From the NCBI RefSeq assembly GCF_008123965.1, contig NZ_VSTH01000019.1, positions 167,013 to 218,091 on the forward strand: a stretch of DNA of 51,079 bases. Reading direction: 5' to 3'. Origin of the DNA: Bradyrhizobium hipponense (GTDB lineage Bacteria; Pseudomonadota; Alphaproteobacteria; Rhizobiales; Xanthobacteraceae). The notes under the pieces are model-generated. The model was given only the letters and a program-made list of their open reading frames with translations, was not told where the DNA came from and made no database searches. Shown in pieces: positions 17,918 through 27,178 of the stretch (positions within the stretch are counted from its first letter, which is position 1; every line of letters begins with the position of its first letter). Both the position numbers and the translations under genes were made by a program.

Positions 17918-19630
17918 ATGATATACAGCTTACCATTCCGAATGACATTGCTTGCGACTTCGATGCTCGTGGGCGGTGAGACGATCTGCGCCGAGAAAGC
18001 CCTGGCGGCCTTGCCAAGTGCCGAGCAGCTCAAGGCGACGTGTCCGACGCTCGCCGGCCGTGTCATTCCCGCAGCGTCGATTGGACTACCGAGCGGGGAG
18101 GCCAGCATTGCTTCCGCGACGATTGTTGCCGCTAACGCCACGACCACGCCGGCCACGCCCGTGTTTTGCAGGGTAAATGGCAGCATTGCGCCGGTCGATC
18201 CCGCGGCGCAATTGATCAATTTCCAGATCAATCTGCCGATTGCGTGGAACGGCAAGGCAGTGCAGTACGGCGGTGGCGGCTACAACGGCACGCTGATCAC
18301 CGGACTTGCGCCGTTGCGCGATGCTGCACCGGACGATCCGTTACCGCTGATGCGCGGCTACGTGACCTTCGGAACCGATTCGGGCCATCAGGCGTCAGCG
18401 TTTGCGTCAAATAGCATCGGACAGTTCGGCCTCAATGACGAGATGGTCGTGAACTACGCCTATGCGTCCTACAAGAAGGTCAAGGACGTCAGCGTCAACG
18501 TGACACGCGCGTTCTACGGACAGCCGCCGTCCCGGGTGTATTATTTCGGCGGCTCCGAGGGTGGGCGCGAAGGCCTGACGATGGCGCAGCGCTTCCCGGC
18601 CGACTACGACGGCATCGTCAGCGTCGTGCCCGCCATTCAGCTGTCAACAGTGGGCGGAGCCTTTTTGCATCACGAGATGCCGCAGCTCCATGGCGGATGG
18701 ATACCGCCTGCCAAGGTCGGCATGTTTGCGAAATTCGTCGCCGATCGTTGTGACGCCTTGGACGGGCTGGTCGACGGCGTCGTCAATAACTATCTCGCCT
18801 GTCCCTCGCATGTTGATCTGAAGGAATTGCGCTGTCCGAACGGCGGTGAGAGCGGTGAAACCTGCCTGTCCGATGCACAAATCGCGACAGTCGTGGCGCT
18901 CCATTCTCCCTATCAACTGCCGTTCCCGGTACCAAACGGGCTCGCAGCCTATCCGCAATGGCTTTACGGCAACGAGATCACGCCGGATGGCCGCAGCTCG
19001 CACATGGTGCGCTGGATCACAGGGACGGCGGCACCGAACGCGGCCGTCGACATCAATACTTCCTCGATCCATTGGCTCTATGCTGCGAATTTTGTTCGAT
19101 TCTTTGTGGCGAGGGACGCCAACTTCGATCCGAGCACGTTCGATCCGAACGATTTTCGCGACCGCCTTCGCGAGCTATCGGAACTGCTTGACTCGACCAA
19201 TCCCGATCTGTCGGCGTTTTTCGCACGCGGCGGCAAGCTGATCATGCGCTCCAACACCGGCGACCTTGCACTGAGTCCTTTGGCCGCGATCAACTACTTC
19301 AGTTCGGTTTCTGCACGGGTTGGGCAGGCGACGGTCGATCGATCGGCGCGCCTGTTTATTTCACCCGCCTCGACCCATGGCGGTGCAGCAGCCAGCGTCA
19401 CCGACGGCAGCCCGGTGCCAACCATGGTCGATCTGCTCGATCCCCTGGACCGCTGGGTGAGTGATGGCAAGGCGCCGCCTGATGCTCTGGTTCAGATAGT
19501 CAAGGAGACCTCGCCGCCGTTCAAGCTGTTGGGCTCACGTCCGATGTGCCGCTATCCGAACTATCCGCACTACACGTCCGGTGACCGCCTGCAAGCGGAA
19601 AGCTATCGGTGCACGCCGTCGGTGCCGTGA
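17918..19630 (+). CDS. tannase/feruloyl esterase family hydrolase
   Basis: A 570-residue secreted alpha/beta hydrolase of the tannase/feruloyl esterase family. The N-terminal signal peptide is followed by a Cys-containing start (CPTLAGRVIP, PVFCRVNGSI). The nucleophile elbow is FGGSEGGREG (about 209-218), preceded by the family's GTDSGHQ block. The acid region is GGKLIMRSNTGDLALSP and the His is in SPASTHGGAAAS near residue 487. In characterised family members the catalytic Ser and His are each next to a Cys joined as a disulfide (CS-D-HC motif). Here both neighbours are Gly. The C-terminal LLGSRPMCRYPNYPHYTSGD is typical. It acts outside the cytoplasm on plant phenolic esters or related esters. 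Confidence 0.85.
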   Translation: MIYSLPFRMTLLATSMLVGGETICAEKALAALPSAEQLKATCPTLAGRVIPAASIGLPSGEASIASATIVAANATTTPATPVFCRVNGSIAPVDPAAQLINFQINLPIAWNGKAVQYGGGGYNGTLITGLAPLRDAAPDDPLPLMRGYVTFGTDSGHQASAFASNSIGQFGLNDEMVVNYAYASYKKVKDVSVNVTRAFYGQPPSRVYYFGGSEGGREGLTMAQRFPADYDGIVSVVPAIQLSTVGGAFLHHEMPQLHGGWIPPAKVGMFAKFVADRCDALDGLVDGVVNNYLACPSHVDLKELRCPNGGESGETCLSDAQIATVVALHSPYQLPFPVPNGLAAYPQWLYGNEITPDGRSSHMVRWITGTAAPNAAVDINTSSIHWLYAANFVRFFVARDANFDPSTFDPNDFRDRLRELSELLDSTNPDLSAFFARGGKLIMRSNTGDLALSPLAAINYFSSVSARVGQATVDRSARLFISPASTHGGAAASVTDGSPVPTMVDLLDPLDRWVSDGKAPPDALVQIVKETSPPFKLLGSRPMCRYPNYPHYTSGDRLQAESYRCTPSVP

Positions 19631-20179
19631 GCCGTCAAGAAATCCTGGTGCCGACAGCGCCAGATAGTGGGCGCGGCTCCCGACGCAGGTCGGAGCCGGA
19701 CTGCGCGCCTTCGAAGACGGGCAGGGCTTCCGACACCGGGCAGCAAATGGCTCCGCCCACGACTGATGAGCAGCCCGGTTTGGGTGCCCCGAGCAGCGCC
19801 TCAGGGACAAAATCAAACACGAACGACACTGGGGGCGGTGATCATCCACGAGCTACGTCATGATTCGCATAAGGTATATTATGGAATATATTTATATACA
19901 ATCAGATCAATAATTTAGCCAAAACTCCTGCTACGGCACCTTCGCTCGGGTGCCAGTTTCGCGCTGCGCCTCGATCGCCACCCAGTTCTTGACGGCTACT
20001 GTGCATGGGGTTGTTTTCACATTTTGAATCCCGGCCCATCGCTCCGAAAGCCGATATTGCCGTGACGTTGTCCGGCTGCAATAAGCGAAGCCTCGCGAGA
20101 TCGCAGATGACCTTCTGACCCGACGTCCGTATAGGTTTGCATCTCACAACAAAAACAAACCTTCCGAGGAAGCAGACCC
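19631..20179. other. intergenic region with an AT-rich block
   Basis: No convincing gene is seen between the tannase-like gene and the TRAP operon. The notable part is about 19870-19920, an AT-rich stretch (aaggtatattatgg, atatatttatataca, aataattta) in an otherwise GC-rich window. It holds several possible -10 elements. The TRAP dctP start at 20180 has a nearby purine-rich site (cgagga). Promoter or regulator sites are likely here but I cannot place them. Confidence 0.4.
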
Positions 20180-21199
20180 ATGAGCTTTTCCCGACGCACG
20201 CTTCTCAAGGCCTCCGCCGTGACTGCGGTCATGGGTGGCATCGGCGCGCCCCATGTGGCACGCGCCCAGAGCGCCGAGTTCACCTACAAATACGCCAACA
20301 ACCTGCCGGACACCCATCCTTTGAACGTGCGCGCCAAGGAGATGGCGGCGGCGATCAAGAGCGAGACAGGCGGCAAGTTCGACCTCCAGATCTTCCCGAA
20401 CAACCAGCTCGGCTCCGACACCGACATGCTGAGCCAGATCCGTTCCGGCGGCGTCGAGTTCTTCACGCTGTCCGGCCTGATCCTGGCGACCTTGGTGCCG
20501 GCGGCCTCGATCAACGGCATAGGTTTCGCATTCCCGGACTACGACACGGTCTGGAAGGCCATGGACGGCGACCTCGGCGGCTACGTCCGCAGCGAGATCA
20601 AGAAGGCCGGTCTCGAGGTCATGGACAAGATCTGGGACAACGGCTTCCGCCAGACCACGTCCTCGAGCAAGCCGATCGCCGGTCCCGACGACCTGAAGGG
20701 CTTCAAGATCCGCGTGCCGGTGTCGCCGCTGTGGACCTCGATGTTCAAGGCGTTCGATGCAGCGCCCGCCTCGATCAATTTCAGCGAGGTCTATTCCGCG
20801 CTCCAGACCAAGATCGTCGAGGGCCAGGAGAACCCGCTGGCGATCATCTCGACCGCCAAGCTCTACGAGGTGCAGAAATACTGCTCGCTGACCAACCACA
20901 TGTGGGACGGCTTCTGGTTCCTGGCCAACCGCCGCGCCTGGGAAAAGCTGCCGGAGGATATCCGCAAGGTCGTCGCCAAGAACATCAATGCCGCCGCCAT
21001 CAACGAGCGCGCAGATACCGCCAAGCTCAACGCCAATCTGCAGCAGGAGCTCGCGGCTAAGGGCCTGACCTTCAACCAGCCCACGGTGGCGCCGTTCCGC
21101 GACAAGCTGCGCACGGCCGGCTTCTACGCCGAGTGGAAAGGCAAATATGGCGATCAGGCCTGGGACCTCCTGGAAAAGGCCGTCGGCAAGCTGTCGTAA
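20180..21199 (+). CDS. TRAP transporter substrate-binding protein DctP (system 1)
   Basis: A 339-residue periplasmic binding protein of the DctP family. MSFSRRTLLKASAVTAVMGG looks like a Tat signal (SRRTLLK) and is cleaved near AHVARAQSA-like residues 28-33. Family blocks are YANNLPDTHPLNVRAKEMA (ligand-domain start), FPNNQLGSDTDMLSQIRSG, LKGFKIRVP with the Arg that in DctP proteins salt-bridges the substrate carboxylate, and VYSALQTKIVEGQENP. This suggests a carboxylic acid ligand. The fused permease follows 15 bases later and then an acyl-CoA synthetase, so the imported acid is probably activated to its CoA ester. Confidence 0.92.
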   Translation: MSFSRRTLLKASAVTAVMGGIGAPHVARAQSAEFTYKYANNLPDTHPLNVRAKEMAAAIKSETGGKFDLQIFPNNQLGSDTDMLSQIRSGGVEFFTLSGLILATLVPAASINGIGFAFPDYDTVWKAMDGDLGGYVRSEIKKAGLEVMDKIWDNGFRQTTSSSKPIAGPDDLKGFKIRVPVSPLWTSMFKAFDAAPASINFSEVYSALQTKIVEGQENPLAIISTAKLYEVQKYCSLTNHMWDGFWFLANRRAWEKLPEDIRKVVAKNINAAAINERADTAKLNANLQQELAAKGLTFNQPTVAPFRDKLRTAGFYAEWKGKYGDQAWDLLEKAVGKLS

Positions 21200-21214
21200 C
21201 GCATCGGGGCCGTC

Positions 21215-23104
21215 ATGGCTCATATCGAGGTTGAGGTGACCGGGGTGGCGGGCGAGGCGACTGTTCAGTCCCCTCGCCGACCTTCGCTGCTGGCCTCAAC
21301 GGAACGCGCGCTCGGCCTCATCGTCGAAATCCCGGCGGCGATCTTGGTGGTCGCCGAGATCGTGATCCTGTTTGCCGGCGTGGTCGCGCGCTACGGCCTG
21401 CACCGGCCGCTGATCTGGTCCGACGAGCTCGCCTCGATCCTGTTCCTGTGGCTGGCCATGCTGGGCGCGGCCGTGGCGTTCCGCCGCTCCGAGCACATGC
21501 GCATGACTGCGATCGTCGCCAGCGCAAGGCCGGCGATGCGGGCCTGGCTCGATCTGGTCGCAACCTGCGCCGCGCTGGCGTTCCTGGCGCTGGTCGTCTG
21601 GCCGTCCTACGACTACGCCTACGAAGAAAGCTACATCACCACGCCGGCGCTCCAGATCTCGAATATGTGGCGCGCCGCCGCGCTCCCGGCCGGCATCTGC
21701 CTAATGGCGGCGTTTGCGCTGTTGCGACTGATGCGCGCGGCCGATTACCGGATGGTTGCGGCCGCCGTGGTGTCGGTTGCCGTCGTGATCGGCCTGTTCT
21801 GGCTGGCGGAGCCGGCCTTGCGGCCGCTCGGCAATCTCAACCTCGTCATCTTCTTCGTCGGTGTCGCCGGCTTCTGCGTCTTTGCCGGGGTTCCCATTGC
21901 GTTCGGCTTTGGCCTGGCCATCTTCGGCTATCTGGCGCTGACAACGCGGACGCCGGTGATGGTGCTGGTCGGGCGGATGGACGAGGGCATGAGCCACCTC
22001 ATCCTGCTCTCGGTGCCACTATTCGTGTTTTTGGGGCTGCTGATCGAGATGACCGGCATGGCCCGCGCCATGGTGGCGTTCCTGGCGAGCCTGCTCGGCC
22101 ATGTCCGCGGCGGCCTGCATTATGTCCTGGTCGGGGCCATGTATCTGGTCTCCGGCATCTCCGGCGCCAAGGCTGCCGACATGGCCGCCGTTGCCCCCGT
22201 GTTGTTCCCGGAAATGAAGCAGCGCGGCGCCCGCCCCGGCGATCTCGTCGCCCTCCTCGCCGCGACCGGCGCTCAGACCGAGACCATTCCGCCGAGCCTC
22301 GTGCTGATCACCATCGGTTCGGTGACGGGCGTCTCGATCGCCGCACTGTTCACCGGCGGCCTATTGCCCGGCGTGGTGCTCGCGATCACGCTCTGCATGC
22401 TGGTGCGGTGGCGGTACCGCCGCGAGGACATGAGCCACGTCCGCCGCGCCAAGGCTTCCGAGATCGGCAAGACCTTCATCATCGCCCTGCCCGCACTCGC
22501 GCTGCCCTTCGTGATCCGCTACGCCGTGGTCGAGGGCATCGCGACGGCGACCGAAGTTTCCACCATCGGCATCGTCTACGGCACCCTCGTCGGTCTCCTG
22601 GTCTATCGCCGCTTCGACTGGCGACGGCTGTTTCCGATGCTGGTCGAGACCGCGGCGCTGTCCGGCGCCATCCTTCTGATCATCGGCACGGCGACCGGCA
22701 TGGCCTGGGGCCTGACCCAATCCGGCTTCTCGCGCTCACTGGCGGCGGCCATGACCGGATTGCCGGGCGGGTCGGCGAGCTTCATCGCCGTCTCGATCCT
22801 GGCCTTCACCATCCTTGGCAGCGTGCTGGAGGGCATTCCGGCGATCGTGCTGTTCGGGCCGTTGTTGTTTCCGATCGCGCGCGCCGTCGGCGTGCATGAG
22901 GTGCACTACGCCATGGTGATCATTCTGGCGATGGGTATCGGACTATTCGCCCCGCCCTTCGGCGTCGGCTATTATGCCGCCTGCGCCATCGGACGCGTCG
23001 ATCCGGCCGAGGGCATCAGGCCGATCTGGGGCTATCTCTTGGCGCTGCTGGTGGGACTGATCATCGTCGCGATCTTCCCCTGGATCTCGATCGGTTTCCT
23101 TTGA
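21215..23104 (+). CDS. TRAP transporter permease, DctQ-DctM fusion (system 1)
   Basis: A 629-residue inner-membrane protein joining the small (DctQ-like, about 25-175) and large (DctM, about 205-629) TRAP subunits. The DctQ part shows VVARYGLHRPLIWSDELASILFLWLAMLG and FRRSEHMRM. The DctM part has VPLFVFLGLLIEMTGMARAM, HVRGGLHYVLVGAMYLVSGISGAKAADMAA and GAQTETIPPSLVLITIGSVTG, typical of the Na+-coupled transporter core. The fusion keeps the two subunits at one-to-one ratio. It is unlike system 2 in this window, where DctQ and DctM are separate genes. The stop at 23104 is 20 bases before the likely acyl-CoA synthetase start. Confidence 0.92.
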   Translation: MAHIEVEVTGVAGEATVQSPRRPSLLASTERALGLIVEIPAAILVVAEIVILFAGVVARYGLHRPLIWSDELASILFLWLAMLGAAVAFRRSEHMRMTAIVASARPAMRAWLDLVATCAALAFLALVVWPSYDYAYEESYITTPALQISNMWRAAALPAGICLMAAFALLRLMRAADYRMVAAAVVSVAVVIGLFWLAEPALRPLGNLNLVIFFVGVAGFCVFAGVPIAFGFGLAIFGYLALTTRTPVMVLVGRMDEGMSHLILLSVPLFVFLGLLIEMTGMARAMVAFLASLLGHVRGGLHYVLVGAMYLVSGISGAKAADMAAVAPVLFPEMKQRGARPGDLVALLAATGAQTETIPPSLVLITIGSVTGVSIAALFTGGLLPGVVLAITLCMLVRWRYRREDMSHVRRAKASEIGKTFIIALPALALPFVIRYAVVEGIATATEVSTIGIVYGTLVGLLVYRRFDWRRLFPMLVETAALSGAILLIIGTATGMAWGLTQSGFSRSLAAAMTGLPGGSASFIAVSILAFTILGSVLEGIPAIVLFGPLLFPIARAVGVHEVHYAMVIILAMGIGLFAPPFGVGYYAACAIGRVDPAEGIRPIWGYLLALLVGLIIVAIFPWISIGFL

Positions 23105-23124
23105 GACGCTTTGAGGAGGTGTCG

Positions 23125-24774
23125 ATGAGCAAGCGGCAGAACCAGTACAATATCGGCCTCGACAAGACCCCCGCCAACTACGTCCCGCTGAGCCCGCTGA
23201 GCTTCCTTGCGCGCAGCGCCGCCGTCTACCCCGACCACGTCAGCACCGTCTATGAAGGCCGCAGCTTCACCTGGGCGCAGACCTACGCGCGCTGCCGGCG
23301 CTTTGCGTCTTATCTCGCCGGCAAGGGTATCGGTGTCGGCGACACCGTCGCTGTGATGCTGCCGAACATCCCGGCGATGAACGAAGCCCATTTCGCGGTG
23401 CCGATGACCGGCGCCGTGCTCAACGCGCTCAACATCCGCCTCGACGCGCCCTCGATCGCGTTTCAGCTCGATCATGGCGGCGCCAAGATCATTCTGGTCG
23501 ATCCCGAATTTTCTGGTGTCATCACCGATGCGCTGTCGCAGATGAGCGGACCAAAACCGTTGGTGATCGACGTCGACGACGCCGCTTTCAAGGGCGGTGC
23601 ACGCATTGGCGAGATCGAATATGAGGCGGCCGTCGCGCAGGGCGATCCGGACTTCATCGCGATCCAGCCCAACGACGAATGGGATGCGATCGCGCTGAGT
23701 TACACTTCCGGCACAACTGGAAATCCCAAGGGCGTCGTCACCCATCATCGCGGCGCCTATCTGAACGCCGTCAGCAATATCCTCGCCGGCCAACTCGGCC
23801 AGCATCCGGTCTATCTGTGGACGCTGCCGATGTTCCACTGCAACGGCTGGTGCTTCCCATGGACCATTGCGGCGGCCGCCGGCGTCAACGTTTGCCTGCG
23901 CAAGGTCGAGCCCACGAAGATCTTCGAGTTGATCAAGACGCACGGCGTCACCCACATGTGCGGGGCACCGATCGTCTACAACACGCTGATCAACGCGCCC
24001 GATGCTCCCAAAGGCGATGCGGCCCGCCGCGTCGTCGGCCTGATCGCCGGCGCCGCACCGCCGGTCGCCGTGCTCGAAGGTGCGGAAAACATCGGCATCA
24101 AGCTCACGCATGTATATGGACTGACCGAAGTCTACGGCCCCGCCTCCGTCTGCGCCGAACAGCCGGGCTGGGACGACCTCCCTGCCGCCGAGCGCGCGCG
24201 AATGAAGCGCCGGCAGGGCGTGTCCTACCCGCTCGAGGAAGCCGTCACCGTCATCAATCCGCAGACCATGCGGCAAGTGCCGCGCGACGGCGAGACTATC
24301 GGCGAGGTCATGTTCCGCGGCAACATCGTGATGAAGGGCTACCTGAAGAACGCGAAGGCGACTAAGGAAGCTTTCGAAGGCGGCTGGTTTCACACCGGCG
24401 ATCTCGGCGTCCTCGACGAGCACGGCTATGTCATCATCAAGGACCGCTCCAAGGACATCATCATCTCAGGCGGCGAGAACATTTCATCCGTTGAGGTCGA
24501 AGATATCCTCTACAAGCACCCGGCTGTGCTGTTTGCCGCCGTGGTCGCCAAGCCCGATCCCAAATGGGGCGAGGTGCCCTGCGCCTTCGTCGAGTTGAAG
24601 GACGGCGCCAGCGCGACGGAGGCCGAGATCATCGCCTTCTGCCGCAGCCACATGTCGGGCTTCAAGACACCGAAGGCCGTGGTGTTCGGGCCGATCCCGA
24701 AGACCTCGACGGGAAAGATTCAAAAGTTCCTGCTGCGCAACGAGGTGGGATCGGCCAAGGCGATCTCGGCGTGA
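23125..24774 (+). CDS. acyl-CoA synthetase (AMP-forming, ANL superfamily)
   Basis: A 549-residue acyl/aryl-CoA ligase. The start is set at 23125 because gaggaggtgtcg precedes that ATG; the frame is open upstream to 23101. Motifs are the P-loop SYTSGTTGNPKGV (about 192-204), the A5 segment VYGLTEVYGPAS, the A7 block GWFHTGDLG and A8 YVIIKDRSKDIIISGGENIS, and the catalytic Lys near the C-terminus in STGKIQKFLLR. Medium-chain or aryl acids are typical for this subgroup. Its place directly behind a TRAP transporter suggests that it traps the imported acid as a CoA ester; that link is inference. Confidence 0.9.
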   Translation: MSKRQNQYNIGLDKTPANYVPLSPLSFLARSAAVYPDHVSTVYEGRSFTWAQTYARCRRFASYLAGKGIGVGDTVAVMLPNIPAMNEAHFAVPMTGAVLNALNIRLDAPSIAFQLDHGGAKIILVDPEFSGVITDALSQMSGPKPLVIDVDDAAFKGGARIGEIEYEAAVAQGDPDFIAIQPNDEWDAIALSYTSGTTGNPKGVVTHHRGAYLNAVSNILAGQLGQHPVYLWTLPMFHCNGWCFPWTIAAAAGVNVCLRKVEPTKIFELIKTHGVTHMCGAPIVYNTLINAPDAPKGDAARRVVGLIAGAAPPVAVLEGAENIGIKLTHVYGLTEVYGPASVCAEQPGWDDLPAAERARMKRRQGVSYPLEEAVTVINPQTMRQVPRDGETIGEVMFRGNIVMKGYLKNAKATKEAFEGGWFHTGDLGVLDEHGYVIIKDRSKDIIISGGENISSVEVEDILYKHPAVLFAAVVAKPDPKWGEVPCAFVELKDGASATEAEIIAFCRSHMSGFKTPKAVVFGPIPKTSTGKIQKFLLRNEVGSAKAISA

Positions 24775-24802
24775 GCCGAGCATCAGTCGCGAGCGCCTTC
24801 AC

Positions 24803-24833
24803 CTAGAAGCGCGGATAGACTCCGCGCTTCTAG
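24803..24833. terminator. bidirectional hairpin terminator
   Basis: A perfect 13-base stem CTAGAAGCGCGGA / TCCGCGCTTCTAG (24803-24815 and 24821-24833) with a 5-base loop lies between the convergent acyl-CoA synthetase and DctP genes. The U tract is weak (ctctgtt), but position and stem strength fit termination from both sides. Confidence 0.75.
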
Positions 24834-24845
24834 CTCTGTTCCAAT

Positions 24846-25823
24846 TCACATCTTCTTATACGCCTCGACCAGCGCCTGGCCGTCGGCGCCGGCCTTTTTG
24901 AGCCAGTCGGCGGTGAGCTGCTCGCCCACCTTCTGGAAGCCCGCCTTCAGCGCCGGGCTCGGCGGCTCGACCGTCATGCCCTTGGCCTTAAGCTGATCGA
25001 TGTACCAATTGGCCTTCTCTTCCCAAGCCTTCCAGCCGCGCGTTTCCGCCGTTGCGGCTGCCTTGAGGATGGCCTCCTGGGTCGGCTTGTCGAGCGCCTC
25101 AAACGCAGCTTTGTTGACGAAGGTGTAGTCCTTTGGAATCCAGGCCTGCACGTCGTAGAAGTATTTCAAGGACTCCCAAGCCTTCGAATCATAACCCGTG
25201 CCGCCCGACGACATGAAGGAATTGACCACGCCGGTCGCAAGCGCCTGCGGCAACTCGGCGGCCTGGATCGTTACCGACTGGGCGCCGACCAGTTCGCCGA
25301 TCCGCGCGGTCCCCACGTTGTAGGCCCGCCATTTCAGGCCCTTCATGTCCTCGATCGTGGCGAGCGGCTTGTTGACATAGACGCCCTGCGGCGCCCACGG
25401 CACGGCGAACAGGAGTTTCACGCCCTGCGCGTCGAGCTTCTTTGCAATCGCGGGCTTGGAGGCCTGATACAGCTTCATCGCCTCCGGGAAGCTCGTCGCA
25501 AGGAACGGCACGACGTCGATCCCGAAGACCGGATCCTCGTTCTCGTGGATCGACAGCAGCACTTCACCCATCTGGGTCTGCCCGGTCATCACTGCGCGCT
25601 TGATGTCGGGCGCCTTGAACAGCGAGGCGCCCGGATGAACGGTGATCACGAGCTTACCCGAGGTGGCGGCTTCGACGTCCTTGGCGAAGGCGACCAGATT
25701 TTCCGAGTGCGGATTGTCGGCCGGGTATGCCGCCGGCAGATTCCATTTGGTCTGGGCCAAGGCCGGTGTCGTGGCTAACAAGACGCCGGCGATCAGGCTT
25801 GCGCGAAATAAACGAGACTTCAT
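24846..25823 (-). CDS. TRAP transporter substrate-binding protein DctP (system 2)
   Basis: A 325-residue periplasmic binding protein from ATG 25823 (upstream frame open to 25844). The Sec signal is MKSRLFRASLIAGVLLATTP ALAQ, cut after ALA-Q. Family blocks are WNLPAAYPADNPHSENLVAFAKD, HPGASLFKAPDIKRAVMTGQ, GLKWRAYN with the substrate Arg, and LPQALATGVVNSFMSSGGTGYDSKAWE. It is about 35 residues from the DctM stop and last in a minus-strand operon dctQ-dctM-dctP, the reverse of the usual P-first order. It is only distantly like system 1 by eye, so the two probably carry different substrates. Confidence 0.9.
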   Translation of the reverse strand: MKSRLFRASLIAGVLLATTPALAQTKWNLPAAYPADNPHSENLVAFAKDVEAATSGKLVITVHPGASLFKAPDIKRAVMTGQTQMGEVLLSIHENEDPVFGIDVVPFLATSFPEAMKLYQASKPAIAKKLDAQGVKLLFAVPWAPQGVYVNKPLATIEDMKGLKWRAYNVGTARIGELVGAQSVTIQAAELPQALATGVVNSFMSSGGTGYDSKAWESLKYFYDVQAWIPKDYTFVNKAAFEALDKPTQEAILKAAATAETRGWKAWEEKANWYIDQLKAKGMTVEPPSPALKAGFQKVGEQLTADWLKKAGADGQALVEAYKKM

Positions 25824-25862
25824 CGGACTTCTCCTCACGGTCAAATTGATAGCCTGGCGCGA

Positions 25863-27176
25863 TCAGTCGGGAAACGCGAGCTTGGGCAGAAACAGCACGA
25901 TCTGCGGATATTCCGTGATGATGAACACCGCGGCGAGCAGCAGGACGAAGAACGGGAACGCCGCCCGCGCGACGGTGAAGGTATCACGACCGCTCATATT
26001 CTGTAGCACGAACAGGTTGAAGCCAACCGGCGGCGTGATCTGCGCCATCTCGACGTGAATGATGAGGTAGACGCCGAACCAGACCAGATCGAGCCCGGCC
26101 TGCCTGACCATGGGCAGCACGATGACGGCGGTCAGCACGATCATCGAGATGCCGTCGATCAGGCATCCGAGAATGATGTACATGATGCTCAGATACAGCG
26201 CGAGCATGCCGGGTGTCAGCTCCTGCCCCTGGACCCAGGTGGCGAGCGCCGCCGGGATACCGGTATAGGCCATTGCCGCCGTGGTATAGGCGGCACCTGC
26301 CAGGATCAGCATGATCATGCAGGTCAGGCGCGTCGCGCTCATGATGCTTTCTAGGAAGTTCTTGCGCGTGAGCGTGCCGCTCCACCACGCCAGCAGCAGC
26401 GCACCCGTAACGCCCCAGGCGGCGCACTCGGTCGCCGTCGCAAAGCCGAGCACGAGCGAAAAGAAGACGGCGAGGATCAGCAGCAGGCAGGGCGCGAGCC
26501 GCGCCGACTCGCGCAGCTTCTGCCGGAACGGTATCGGAGGATCGCGGGGCGGAATCTTCTTGGGATTGAGCACCGACCAGATGATGATGTAGCCGGAATA
26601 GAGCGCCATCACGAGCACCCCCGGCAGGAAGCCGCCCAAAAACACCTGCAGCACGGAAACGTTCGCCGTGACCGCGTAGACCACCATCGGGATCGACGGC
26701 GGAATCAACAGGCCAAGGGTGCCGGAGCCTGCCAACGAACCAAGGCTGAGGCCCTTGTCGTAGCCGCGCTTGTCGAGCTCGGGCAACGCAATCTTGCCGA
26801 TGGTCGCGCAGGTCGCAGCCGAAGAACCCGACACCGCCGCGAAGATACCGCAGCCGATCACGTTCACATGCGTCAGCCGTCCCGGCAGCCACTGAACCCA
26901 GGGCGACAGGCCACGGAACATCTCCTCCGATAATTTGGTGCGGAACAGAATCTCTCCCATCCAGATAAACAGCGGCAAGGCGGCCAAAGTCCAGGACGCG
27001 CTCGCGCTCCAGGTGGTTGTCGCAAGCACCGTGCCGAGCGGCAGGCTCGTGGTCAGCGCCATCGCGACGAAGCCGACGAGCCCGAGCGAAACCGCGATCC
27101 AGACACCGCTCGCCAGGAACAGGATCATGACGCCGAGCAGAATGAACGACAGTTCGATCATGCCGAGATTGGCCAT
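25863..27176 (-). CDS. TRAP transporter large permease DctM (system 2)
   Basis: A 437-residue membrane protein with about 12 hydrophobic segments. The ATG at 27176 is chosen because ggagg ends 6 bases before it; a TTG at 27182 overlaps the dctQ stop. Typical DctM blocks are LAALPLFIWMGEILFRTKLSEEMFRGLSPW, VNVIGCGIFAAVSGSSAATCATIGKIALPEL and GSGTLGLLIPPSIPMVVYAVT, which line the substrate and Na+ path. The C-terminal AQITPPVGFNLFVLQNMSGRD is also family-typical. It is 2 bases downstream of dctQ and 39 bases before dctP. Confidence 0.93.
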   Translation of the reverse strand: MANLGMIELSFILLGVMILFLASGVWIAVSLGLVGFVAMALTTSLPLGTVLATTTWSASASWTLAALPLFIWMGEILFRTKLSEEMFRGLSPWVQWLPGRLTHVNVIGCGIFAAVSGSSAATCATIGKIALPELDKRGYDKGLSLGSLAGSGTLGLLIPPSIPMVVYAVTANVSVLQVFLGGFLPGVLVMALYSGYIIIWSVLNPKKIPPRDPPIPFRQKLRESARLAPCLLLILAVFFSLVLGFATATECAAWGVTGALLLAWWSGTLTRKNFLESIMSATRLTCMIMLILAGAAYTTAAMAYTGIPAALATWVQGQELTPGMLALYLSIMYIILGCLIDGISMIVLTAVIVLPMVRQAGLDLVWFGVYLIIHVEMAQITPPVGFNLFVLQNMSGRDTFTVARAAFPFFVLLLAAVFIITEYPQIVLFLPKLAFPD

Positions 27177-27178
27177 TG

